This document shows positions 1 through 5,570 of a stretch of DNA of 7,451 nucleotides, one piece after another. A model generated the notes under the pieces. That model made no database searches and was not told where the DNA came from. It worked only from the letters and a program-made list of their open reading frames with translations. Made by a program: the position numbers and the translations under genes. Numbering within the stretch: the stretch's first letter is position 1; each line of letters opens with the position of its first letter. Source of the stretch: Butyricicoccus sp. (GTDB lineage Bacteria; Bacillota; Clostridia; Oscillospirales; Butyricicoccaceae); the NCBI GenBank assembly GCA_020025885.1, contig JAHHRJ010000073.1, forward strand, positions 1-7,451, in the 5' to 3' direction.

Positions 1-54
1 TAATCTAACAAATTTTTACCATGTGGGTGTCCAACTTGCACTTGCAATTTACGA
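1..54. repeat. Left copy of a 54-bp inverted repeat bounding the window
   Basis: Bases 1-54 match the reverse complement of 7398-7451 at 47 of 54 positions. Positions 25-50 are a perfect 26-bp core starting GGGTGTCCAACTTGCA. The core contains CTTGCA twice in tandem (35-46). Similarity fades after 54, so the inner edge of the repeat is visible here; the outer edge may continue beyond the window. It lies 67 bp upstream of the broken ICE replication-initiator gene. Short iterated motifs near a replication or mobilisation gene suggest a Rep-binding or oriT-like site, but this is inference. No recombinase gene is visible in the window. Confidence 0.85.
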
Positions 55-121
55 CAAAATTTTGGTGGATTGCAGAACGTTAAAAAGAAACAATGAGCGA
101 TGACAATAAGGAGTGGAGAAA

Positions 122-1022
122 ATGGCTGTATTTCGCGTGGAACGAACCAGTAATTACACCGTAATGAGCAATTACCATTTGAGGGACAAAGCATTATCCC
201 TCAAAGCAAAGGGACTTTTATCATAAATGCTTTCTTTACCGGATAATTGGGACTTTACGCTGTCAGGACTTTGTTATATCAACCGTGAAAGCAAGGATGC
301 AATCCGCACGGCCATCAATGAGCTGGGAAAAAGCAGGTTATATCGTGCGGGGACAGAAAAAGACTGCTGACGGAAAATTTGGAAGAAATGAGTATATCAT
401 CTATGAACAGCCGCTAGAAAAGGAACGGTTGTCAGAAAAACCGATATCAGAAAAACCGTTGTCGGAAAATCCGTCAACGGAAAATCCGACACAATTAAAT
501 ATAGATATAACAAGTAAAGAAGAATTAAATACAGAACTACCAAGTACTCATTCTATTCTTTCTATTCCTGAGACGGAAGAGGAAGGAATGGAAGCGATAT
601 CCGCAGAAGAAGTAGACAGTTATTTGGCAGAGAAACAACAGGAACCGATGTCGGCAGAAATGGTAGATGCCTATCGAGATCTGGTTTTACATAACATCGC
701 GTATCCTGTTTTGCAGGAGCGTCATCCAGATTGTATTGAAGAATTGTATGAAATTGCAGAATTGATTATCGAAACCGTTTGTTCGAATCGCAAGACCACA
801 AAAATTGCGAGCAGTGAATTTCCGCATGAGGTGATACGTTCTCGATTTTTGACACTGAATGAGGAGCATATCACCTTTGTGTTACAGTGTCTTCAAAAAA
901 ACACCACACAGGTGCGCAATATGAAGCAATATCTCTTGACAGTGTTATTCAATGCGCCAACCACAATGAATAACCAATATGCCGCACAATACAATCACGA
1001 TGCTCACATAAACGGTTGGTGA
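122..1022 (+). pseudogene. Broken RepA_N / DUF6017-type replication initiator of an ICE
   Basis: The start ATG at 122 follows AAGGAG at 108-113 with 8 nt spacing. The reading frame begins MAVFRVERTSNYTV and shows the winged-helix DNA-binding domain of RepA_N/ICE initiator proteins (about residues 15-100). Two lesions break it. A TAA stop at 224-226 stands where relatives have leucine TTA. One extra G in the run at 325-327 shifts the frame right after INEL, in front of EKAGYIV. From 327 the frame is open to 1022 and contains a flexible linker of SEKP/SENP repeats, then the conserved C-terminal DUF6017-like domain (about 640-980), ending in NAPTTMNNQYAAQYNHD. Intact it would be about 300 residues and would start replication of the excised circle. 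Both lesions are single-base changes, one in a homopolymer, so a sequencing error remains possible. A restart at ATG 227 would give only 47 residues. Confidence 0.85.
429..488 (+). repeat. Four tandem 15-bp units in the initiator linker
   Basis: The four units are 429-443, 444-458, 459-473 and 474-488, with consensus close to TTGTCAGAAAAACCG. They encode LSEKP, ISEKP, LSENP and STENP in the downstream frame of the broken initiator. Because units are exactly five codons, copy-number change would keep the frame. This kind of proline-rich repeat is typical of the linker between the winged-helix and DUF6017 parts of these proteins (recalled, not checked). Confidence 0.85.
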
Positions 1023-1123
1023 GGTTTTTAGAGCCGGGCAGACAAAGAATGATATACGCCTCGTGCAAGCTGGACAGCCTGTGTTGGCAAACAAGAACAA
1101 GTTCAAAGGATGGGAGGATATAG

Positions 1124-2437
1124 ATGACACAAAAAGAAGCACATTATGCAGCAATGGCAGAGAAAGCGATTCACGAAATCACAAAAAATCAAGAGACGTG
1201 GACGGCTTTCCTTACCACTGCAGCAAAATTCTACAAATACCCGTTTCTTGAGCAAGTGATGATCCATGAGCAGCGACCCAATGCAACAGCCTGTGCGGAA
1301 TATGCTTTTTGGAACAACCGTTGGGGACGTTCCATAAAACGCGGTTCAAAAGGAGTGGCGTTGGTCAATTATGAAGGAAACAAAATCAATTTGCGCTATG
1401 TTTTTGATGTAGCTGATACAGAAGAACGAATGAATGCGCTGCCTGTGAAGCTGTGGTCTCTGCAAGATGAACACAATGAAACCGTACAATTTGCGTTAAC
1501 CAAAGCGTATGCTGTACCAAATGAGAAGGGGCTTATCACACAGCTTGAACGAATTTCCCAGCAGCAGGCGGCAGGATATTGGGAGGAACATGATATCCGT
1601 CACATCGTTGACGGTTCGCTGCTGGAGGAGTGTGATGAAGACAACCTAGAAGTCCGGTTCAAGAGAACCGTTACAGTCAGCGTTTCATACATGCTGATGT
1701 CGCGGTGTGGGATAGAAACGGAATCATATTTTGAACCAGAAGATTTTGCACCGATTGTTGAGTTGAGCACCAATGAAACGTGCAAAGCAATGGGGATTGC
1801 AGTCAGTCAGATCAGCCAAGATGTACTGCGACAGATTGAAGTGACCATCAAAAATTATGAGCGTGAGCATCAAGCGGAAAGGAATGCAGATTATGAGCGA
1901 GATCACTTACAGACAGGTCGGGGACGTCCTTCTCCCGAACATCGAATTGACCGAAGAGGAGAAAATACCGCTGGGCAAGTACGGAATGATGCGGAAAAGA
2001 TATCTGAAGGAGCATCATCCGGTACTGTACAACTGCTGGATGATAGACGGGACACTGCACCACCAATTATTGGAAGTCGACAAGGAAGCAAACCGCTTGC
2101 TGGACGAGATGATGCCCGCACTGGCGAAAGCGGCTGGAGCGACCGAGGAACTGAAAGCCAAGGATCAGCTGAAATGGGGTGGATTCATGAACAACTGCAA
2201 GGCGCAGGCAGAAGAGATTATTTTAACGGAACTGATTTACAACTGAGTTTTCCAGCACTAGAGAGTGTGGCAGAAGCAGAAAATGTAGCAAATACATCCT
2301 CTGCTTTTTCTTTTGTGCAAAGTGATATTGACCAGTTTCTCCGTTATGGCGGTAACACCGACCGCCAGCGTGAGCGTGTGGTGGCAGAGTTTTCAAACTT
2401 GTTAATCCCCCAATCTTTCCTATCCACCGCCGCCTGA
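1124..2437 (+). CDS. Truncated N-terminus of a giant SNF2-helicase / DNA-methylase-type ICE protein
   Basis: The ATG at 1124 follows GGGAGG (1112-1117) by 6 nt. Residues 1-100 carry the recognisable block FLTTAAKFYKYPFLEQ ... RPNATACAEYAFWN ... WGRSIKRGSKGVAL. This is the ArdC-like N-terminal region found in very large (about 2000 residues or more) SNF2/methylase proteins of Clostridia ICEs. Residues 100-255 contain YVFDV, IVDGSLLEE, SYMLMSRCG and AVSQIS, all familiar from that family. Residues 257-374 are an Arg/Gly/Asp-rich disordered linker that overlaps tnpV in another frame. After the conserved NTDRQRERVVAEF the protein turns into an unrelated 14-residue tail and stops at 2437. The helicase and methyltransferase domains are therefore missing and enzymatic activity is not expected. 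The remaining fragment could still be translated. Family assignment is from memory of motifs. Confidence 0.75.
   Translation: MTQKEAHYAAMAEKAIHEITKNQETWTAFLTTAAKFYKYPFLEQVMIHEQRPNATACAEYAFWNNRWGRSIKRGSKGVALVNYEGNKINLRYVFDVADTEERMNALPVKLWSLQDEHNETVQFALTKAYAVPNEKGLITQLERISQQQAAGYWEEHDIRHIVDGSLLEECDEDNLEVRFKRTVTVSVSYMLMSRCGIETESYFEPEDFAPIVELSTNETCKAMGIAVSQISQDVLRQIEVTIKNYEREHQAERNADYERDHLQTGRGRPSPEHRIDRRGENTAGQVRNDAEKISEGASSGTVQLLDDRRDTAPPIIGSRQGSKPLAGRDDARTGESGWSDRGTESQGSAEMGWIHEQLQGAGRRDYFNGTDLQLSFPALESVAEAENVANTSSAFSFVQSDIDQFLRYGGNTDRQRERVVAEFSNLLIPQSFLSTAA
1893..2246 (+). CDS. tnpV: TnpV-like transposon protein nested in the SNF2-type reading frame
   Basis: This 117-residue frame (+1 relative to the host gene) begins MSEITYRQVGDVLLPNIEL. 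It contains GKYGMMRKRYLKEHHPVLYN, then LDEMMPALAKAAGATEELKAKDQ, and ends AEEIILTELIYN. These are the hallmarks of the TnpV family, small proteins of unknown role found in Clostridia transposons and ICEs, usually 110-125 residues, so it appears complete. I chose ATG 1893 because it follows GGAAAGGA (1876-1883) by 9 nt and matches the usual N-terminus; ATGs at 1857 and 1884 are alternatives. It lies wholly inside host codons 257-374, where the host protein is low-complexity. That pattern fits tnpV as the ancestral frame and the host linker as the overprinted one. The protein is charged, without membrane segments or signal peptide. Confidence 0.8.
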   Translation: MSEITYRQVGDVLLPNIELTEEEKIPLGKYGMMRKRYLKEHHPVLYNCWMIDGTLHHQLLEVDKEANRLLDEMMPALAKAAGATEELKAKDQLKWGGFMNNCKAQAEEIILTELIYN

Positions 2438-2442
2438 ACGAG

Positions 2443-2477
2443 CAAACCAGTTTGCGAACTGGTTTGACTATTCAAAC
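2443..2477. repeat. Perfect 10-bp hairpin with a competing second hairpin
   Basis: CAAACCAGTT (2443-2452) and AACTGGTTTG (2457-2466) are perfect inverted copies around a TGCG loop. The right arm overlaps a second inverted repeat, GTTTGA (2462-2467) with TCAAAC (2472-2477). The two folds cannot form together. The element sits just after the stop codon of the truncated SNF2-type gene at 2437, with no T-tract, so it is not a standard intrinsic terminator. It could be a single-strand transposon end, a recombination relic or part of a structured RNA. Confidence 0.6.
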
Positions 2478-2580
2478 ACGGCGGACACTGCATACGGATA
2501 ACCTGTGCTCGAATGTCCCAGCGCCGTAACGGACTGGCGGCGGAGATGCTTCTGCGAGCGTTCATGGTATTATCGAAACA

Positions 2581-2605
2581 GAAATTGACCCAGTGGGTCG
2601 ATTTC
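2581..2605 (+). repeat. 11-pair hairpin
   Basis: GAAATTGACCC (2581-2591) pairs with GGGTCGATTTC (2595-2605) around a three-base loop. T2586 faces G2600, a wobble only if the + strand is transcribed. ATCG (2572-2575) and CGAT (2606-2609) can extend the helix across an internal loop. No T-tract follows, so terminator function is unlikely. Confidence 0.6.
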
Positions 2606-2643
2606 CGATCATGCGAAAATAGCACAGAGAAGGCTGCACGCTT

Positions 2644-2733
2644 CCGCTGTGCGGCGTGTATACAGTCCCACCCCTTGGGCATGGAAGCAGACGCAAGCCG
2701 ACTTCATCACACCCGCTGTGCGGCGTGCATACA
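2644..2733. repeat. 21-bp direct repeat, two copies 69 bp apart
   Basis: CCGCTGTGCGGCGTGTATAC (2644-2663 and one more A) recurs at 2713-2733 with one difference (T to C at the 16th base). Each copy begins with a small hairpin, CCGC-TGT-GCGG. Flanking bases extend the first hairpin by six pairs (2635-2640 with 2655-2660, CTT bulge) and the second by three (2710-2712 with 2725-2727). Extension by different flanking bases suggests that pairing is maintained, but with only two copies that is weak evidence. Confidence 0.7.
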
Positions 2734-2789
2734 TTCTCACCCTGTCGGCGGTTTGGTTCTCTATCTGATGGAAAGGGAGGGACAGGATT

Positions 2790-2827
2790 CATAAGGGCTG
2801 GGGAACCGCAAGGTTCTAGCCCTTATG
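2790..2827 (+). repeat. Long hairpin with GCAA (GNRA) tetraloop
   Basis: CATAAGGGCT (2790-2799) pairs perfectly with AGCCCTTATG (2818-2827). Inside, G2802/T2817 and G2803/C2816 pair, then AACC (2804-2807) with GGTT (2812-2815), capped by GCAA (2808-2811). G2800 and G2801 bulge. The GNRA loop and the G-U pair exist only on the + strand. No poly-T follows directly; instead a 6-bp GCCGCG/CGCGGC hairpin (2833-2848) comes next, then a T-rich stretch. It looks like a structural RNA helix rather than a terminator. Confidence 0.65.
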
Positions 2828-2930
2828 TCTCCGCCGCGAGACCGCGGCACGTTTTCCTTGCTTTTTAAAGCAAATCTTTGAAGCAGAAATAACAACCGAT
2901 TCGGCGTTTTGAGTCTTATTGCGCAATAAA

Positions 2931-2981
2931 AAAGAATAAAGAATGCCCCAAGAATCAGACATGCAGTCAAACTCTTGGGGC
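2931..2981 (-). terminator. Intrinsic terminator of pfp
   Basis: GCCCCAAGA (2945-2953) and TCTTGGGGC (2973-2981) form a perfect 9-bp stem around a 19-nt loop. Read on the minus strand, the stem lies 38 nt after the pfp stop codon and is followed by the T-rich complement of 2928-2944. On the + strand only GTTTT follows (2982-2986), so it may also weakly stop transcripts coming from the ICE remnant. Confidence 0.8.
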
Positions 2982-3019
2982 GTTTTAAATTGAATTTACG
3001 ATTTTATGAAAGGCGAAAC

Positions 3020-4261
3020 TTATGCCTCAGCCTTGATCTTCTTCAGCTTTGCAAAGCGCGGCAGACCATTTTCCTTCGGACCGTCGTTCTCGCCAGCAAT
3101 CAGCGGCATCGCGTAATCAATAAATGCCTGCGTTACGCCATTGCCTTCCTCATTGATCCACTCACGCGGAACCTTCTTCTCAGTGTTTGCAACCTGAGAC
3201 AGAGGAAGCAGCTCGATCTCGCACTTGTAGCCGTTGTCGTCACGGGTGCACTTGAAGCCCGGCATGAAGTCGGTCTTGCCAGCAACAGCGTTCTCAACAG
3301 CAGCCTTACCAGAAGCGTAGGACTCGTCTACATCAGTCTTGGAAGCGCAGTGTGCTGCACAACGCTGCAACAGCGACAGCTCGATGCCGCGAACCTTAAC
3401 ACCCAGCTCGTTCTTAACCTTGTCTGCCAGCATAGCAGCCAGACCGCCCAGCTGTGCATGACCAAATCCGTCGGTTGCAGAGGTCTTAGCCTCAGAAACG
3501 AAAGAGCCGTCCGCGTAGTGGATACCCTCAGAAACAGCAACCAAGCAGTTACCCTTCTCAGCGTAAACCTTCTTTACGTCAGCCAGGAACTTGTCCATGT
3601 CGAAGTCGGTCTCTGGGAGGTAGATGAGGTCAGGACCCGCGCCCTGTGCAGTAGCCAGACCAGCAGCAGCGGTCAGCCAGCCAGCATGACGACCCATGAT
3701 CTCAACAACACAAACCATGCCGGTGTCGTATACGCGTGCGTCCTGATAAATCTCCATACAGGAAGTTGCGATGTATTTGGAAGCAGAAGCGTAGCCTGGG
3801 CAGTGGTCAGTGCCAAACAGGTCGTTGTCGATGGTCTTCGGGATGCCCATCACGCGGCACTCGTAGCCAGACTTCATCATAAACTTGGAAATCTTGTTAC
3901 AGGTATCCATGGAGTCATTGCCGCCGTTATAGAAGAAATAACGAACATCATACTTTTTGAAGATTTCCAGAATACGCTTGTAATCGGTATCATCTACGTC
4001 CGGATCAGCCAGCTTGTAACGGCAGGAACCCAGTGCAGAAGAAGGAGTATAGCGCAGGAGCTTCAGCTCTTCGCGGTCTTCCTTGTCAATATCGAGAAGA
4101 TGGTCATCCAGAACGCCGCGAATGCCGTGCGCAGCACCCAGAACGCGGGTGATGGACGGGCAGTCGAGAGCGGTCTCGATTGCACCCAGAACAGATGTGT
4201 TGATTACGGATGTTGGACCACCGGACTGACCGATGATGCAAGCGCCCTTAAGTTCACTCAT
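3020..4261 (-). CDS. pfp: 6-phosphofructokinase, PPi-dependent type
   Basis: This 413-residue cytoplasmic enzyme phosphorylates fructose-6-phosphate to fructose-1,6-bisphosphate. The N-terminal GQSGGPTSVIN (11-21) is the phosphoryl-donor loop. GGNDSMDT is at 113-120, the catalytic PKTIDNDL at 141-148, and MGRHAGW at 189-195. In E. coli ATP-dependent PFK the matching positions are Gly104 and Gly124. Here they are Asp116 and Lys142, the established signature of pyrophosphate use, because these side chains fill the ATP pocket. The residue before Asp is Asn instead of the more usual Asp, a variant I recall from clostridial and spirochaete members. Start ATG has AGGAGG 9 nt upstream (complement of 4271-4276). 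The gene has its own promoter and terminator and is divergent from aldolase. PPi specificity is a motif-based prediction; the reaction would be reversible. Confidence 0.93.
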   Translation of the reverse strand: MSELKGACIIGQSGGPTSVINTSVLGAIETALDCPSITRVLGAAHGIRGVLDDHLLDIDKEDREELKLLRYTPSSALGSCRYKLADPDVDDTDYKRILEIFKKYDVRYFFYNGGNDSMDTCNKISKFMMKSGYECRVMGIPKTIDNDLFGTDHCPGYASASKYIATSCMEIYQDARVYDTGMVCVVEIMGRHAGWLTAAAGLATAQGAGPDLIYLPETDFDMDKFLADVKKVYAEKGNCLVAVSEGIHYADGSFVSEAKTSATDGFGHAQLGGLAAMLADKVKNELGVKVRGIELSLLQRCAAHCASKTDVDESYASGKAAVENAVAGKTDFMPGFKCTRDDNGYKCEIELLPLSQVANTEKKVPREWINEEGNGVTQAFIDYAMPLIAGENDGPKENGLPRFAKLKKIKAEA

Positions 4262-4318
4262 TGGAAAAAACCTCCTAAATGTTAAAAATAACCTTTACGG
4301 ATATTTTGGTACAAAAAA

Positions 4319-4347
4319 ATCATATCATATTGTTTGGCAAAAATCAA
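4319..4347 (-). promoter_or_regulatory. Sigma-A promoter of pfp
   Basis: On the minus strand, TTGATT (complement of 4342-4347) is followed after exactly 17 nt by TATGAT (complement of 4319-4324), giving a start near 4312 and a leader of about 50 nt. A TTGCCAAA box follows the -35 element directly. It is the complement of the TTTGGCAA found at the same place in the aldolase promoter. Confidence 0.75.
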
Positions 4348-4405
4348 TTTCTTTTCCAGTTAAAATTCATACAATCGACAATACGTGATTTGGAAAACAT
4401 GGGAC

Positions 4406-4434
4406 TTGATTTTGGCAAGTTTTGCTGGTAGAAT
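4406..4434 (+). promoter_or_regulatory. Sigma-A promoter of fba with extended -10
   Basis: TTGATT (4406-4411) is followed after 17 nt by TAGAAT (4429-4434), preceded by TGG, which gives an extended -10. The expected start is near 4441, leaving a leader of about 54 nt. TTTGGCAA (4411-4418) starts at the -35 box. The same 8-mer at 4333-4340 lies in the pfp promoter. Confidence 0.75.
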
Positions 4435-4448
4435 ATTCATAGAATATT
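4432..4448. promoter_or_regulatory. Candidate operator over the fba -10 and start site
   Basis: AATATTC (4432-4438) and GAATATT (4442-4448) are perfect inverted arms around ATA. The site overlaps the -10 box and the predicted transcription start, where a bound dimeric repressor would block initiation. AT-rich palindromes can occur by chance, so this is moderate evidence only. Confidence 0.4.
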
Positions 4449-4494
4449 TTGGTTCCTTGGAATCAGAATAGATTTGTGAAAGGAAGTAATCAAA

Positions 4495-5427
4495 ATGCCA
4501 TTAGTTACTACTACAGAAATGTTTAAGAAGGCATACCATGGCGGTTACGCTGTTGGTGCTTTCAATGTAAACAACATGGAAATCGTTCAGGGTATCACTG
4601 AGGCTTGCCAGGAGCAGAAGGCTCCAGTTATCTTGCAGGTATCCAAAGGTGCGCGTGCATACGCAAACCATACTTATCTCGTAAAGATGGTAGAGGCTGC
4701 GATCAAGGAGTGCCCGGATGTTCCGATTGCTCTGCACCTCGACCATGGTACTGACTTCGAGATCTGTAAGTCCTGTATCGACGGCGGCTTTACCTCCGTT
4801 ATGTTCGACGGCTCTGCTATGCCTTACGAGGACAACGTAAAGGTTGCAAAGCAGGTTGTTGAGTATGCTCACGCACATGGCGTTGTTGTTGAGGCTGAGC
4901 TGGGTCAGCTGGCTGGCGTAGAAGATGACGTTGTGGCTGAGGATCATCAGTACACCGATCCGGCACAGGTTCAGGACTTCGTTGAGAGAACCGGCGTTGA
5001 CTCTCTGGCAATCGCAATCGGCACTTCTCATGGTGCTTACAAGTTTAAGCCAGGTCAGAAGCCGCAGCTGCGTTTTGACATTCTGGAGGACGTTTCTAAG
5101 CGTCTGCCTGAGTTCCCGATCGTTCTGCACGGTGCTTCTTCCGTTCCGCAGGACTTCGTTGCAAAGGTAAACCAGTACGGCGGCGCTATGCCGGATGCAA
5201 TCGGTATTCCGGAAGAGATGCTGCGTCAGGCTGCTGAGAGTGCTGTTTGCAAGATCAATATCGACTCTGATATCCGTCTGGCTATTACTGCTGCAATTCG
5301 CGAGCACTTTGCAGTACATCCGGCTGATTTTGACCCGCGTCAGTACCTGAAGCCGGCTCGTCAGGCTGTTAAGGACATGGTTACTCACAAGCTGATCAAT
5401 GTTTTGGGCTGCAATGGCAAGGCATAA
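4495..5427 (+). CDS. fba: Class II fructose-1,6-bisphosphate aldolase
   Basis: This 310-residue zinc enzyme splits fructose-1,6-bisphosphate into dihydroxyacetone phosphate and glyceraldehyde-3-phosphate in the cytoplasm. It begins MPLVTTTEMFKKAYHGGYAV and has GAFNVNN (21-27). Catalytic Asp83 and zinc ligand His84 are in LHLDHG; Glu135 is in EAELGQLAG. The phosphate and zinc loop GTSHGAYKF carries His179, LHGASS carries zinc ligand His212, and KINIDSD (253-259) binds substrate. All key residues are present and the length is normal for the FbaA/type B subgroup. ATG 4495 follows AGGAAG (4481-4486) by 8 nt. Codon use is strongly biased (GTT, CTG, GAC), which fits high expression. It is divergent from pfp, whose product is its substrate, and ends in a strong terminator, so it is probably monocistronic. 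Confidence 0.96.
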   Translation: MPLVTTTEMFKKAYHGGYAVGAFNVNNMEIVQGITEACQEQKAPVILQVSKGARAYANHTYLVKMVEAAIKECPDVPIALHLDHGTDFEICKSCIDGGFTSVMFDGSAMPYEDNVKVAKQVVEYAHAHGVVVEAELGQLAGVEDDVVAEDHQYTDPAQVQDFVERTGVDSLAIAIGTSHGAYKFKPGQKPQLRFDILEDVSKRLPEFPIVLHGASSVPQDFVAKVNQYGGAMPDAIGIPEEMLRQAAESAVCKINIDSDIRLAITAAIREHFAVHPADFDPRQYLKPARQAVKDMVTHKLINVLGCNGKA

Positions 5428-5438
5428 GTGATTCAAAC

Positions 5439-5469
5439 AAAGCACCTTGGTTTTCCATGGTGCTTTTTT
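5439..5469 (+). terminator. Intrinsic terminator of fba
   Basis: AAGCACCTTGG (5440-5450) pairs with CCATGGTGCTT (5455-5465) with one mismatch around a TTTT loop, followed by a run of T to 5469. It starts 12 nt after the aldolase stop codon. Confidence 0.9.
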
Positions 5470-5570
5470 GGTAAAGAGAAACATACAGCCAAAATATTTT
5501 AGAAAAATGCGTATATCCCCTTTGGTTTTGAAGTTTGTGGTCGATAATCATACAAAGGAGTTGATTTATT

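Larger units (their letters stand above)
1..2437 (+). mobile_element. Remnant of a Tn1549-like integrative conjugative element
   Basis: Three genes of the kind carried by Clostridia ICEs lie in the same direction: a RepA_N/DUF6017-type initiator (broken), the N-terminus of a giant SNF2/methylase protein (truncated), and a tnpV-like gene nested in it. No relaxase, coupling protein, type IV secretion gene, integrase or excisionase is present, so this piece cannot move by itself. The right edge is near 2393-2400, where resemblance to the SNF2-type family stops. The left edge may lie outside the window. I see no clear target-site duplication. The initiator and the SNF2-type gene being adjacent may itself reflect an internal deletion, since longer ICEs normally carry other genes between them (recalled knowledge, not verified). 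Confidence 0.7.
2427..2873 (+). ncRNA. Candidate structured RNA (multi-hairpin region), unassigned family
   Basis: Helices in order are: 2443-2452 with 2457-2466 (10 bp); 2581-2591 with 2595-2605 (11 pairs, three-base loop); 2635-2640 plus 2644-2647 with 2651-2660 (10 pairs, 3-nt bulge); 2710-2716 with 2720-2727; 2790-2807 with 2812-2827 (16 pairs, GCAA tetraloop, 2-nt bulge); 2833-2838 with 2843-2848 (6 bp); and 2858-2864 with 2867-2873. CCGCCG at 2427-2432 can also pair with CGGCGG at 2480-2485. Wobbles at 2586/2600, 2636/2659 and 2802/2817 pair as U-G only in a + strand RNA, and GCAA is a GNRA loop only on that strand. A T-rich stretch follows the last helices. No promoter or known RNA family was recognised, so this is a hypothesis; a DNA-level palindromic repeat is the main alternative. 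Confidence 0.35.
2400..2944. other. Gene-poor junction between ICE remnant and pfp, rich in inverted repeats
   Basis: No reading frame here has a good start site, ribosome binding site or recognisable protein family. The longest frames (about 70-110 residues on both strands) are arginine-, proline- and cysteine-rich, which is typical of non-coding GC-rich DNA. The stretch instead holds a series of hairpins, listed separately, plus a 21-bp repeat and a 14-bp palindrome TTATTGCGCAATAA at 2916-2929. It is probably either a structured RNA, a multicopy intergenic repeat, or debris left at the ICE edge. Confidence 0.6.

Noticed and set aside
285..326. ATG 285 as a true start of the initiator gene
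   Set aside because: Between 285 and 326 this frame encodes unrelated residues, while the family sequence is in the frame from ATG 122. It is an artefact of the frameshift.
2344..2868. Several 70-112-codon frames on both strands between the ICE remnant and pfp
   Set aside because: Composition (Arg, Pro, Cys, Ser) and lack of ribosome binding sites indicate GC-rich non-coding DNA. Hairpins and G-U wobbles explain the region better.
2790..2873. Intrinsic terminator or IS605-type omega RNA end
   Set aside because: No poly-T run follows the 2790-2827 stem directly and no tnpB or tnpA gene is present, so neither label is supported.
2975..4285. 436-codon open frame on the + strand opposite pfp
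   Set aside because: It is antisense to a fully conserved enzyme, has no plausible ribosome binding site or family, and reflects the biased codon use of pfp.
4501..5484. 327-codon open frame on the minus strand opposite fba
   Set aside because: Antisense shadow of a strongly codon-biased aldolase gene. The protein is Leu/Ser/Asn-rich with no recognisable motif.
5540..5547. GTCGATAA upstream of the YjfB-family gene, a 7/8 match to the SigD/FliA -10 box
   Set aside because: There is no TAAA-type -35 at the required distance, and the transcript would begin on the ribosome binding site at 5555.
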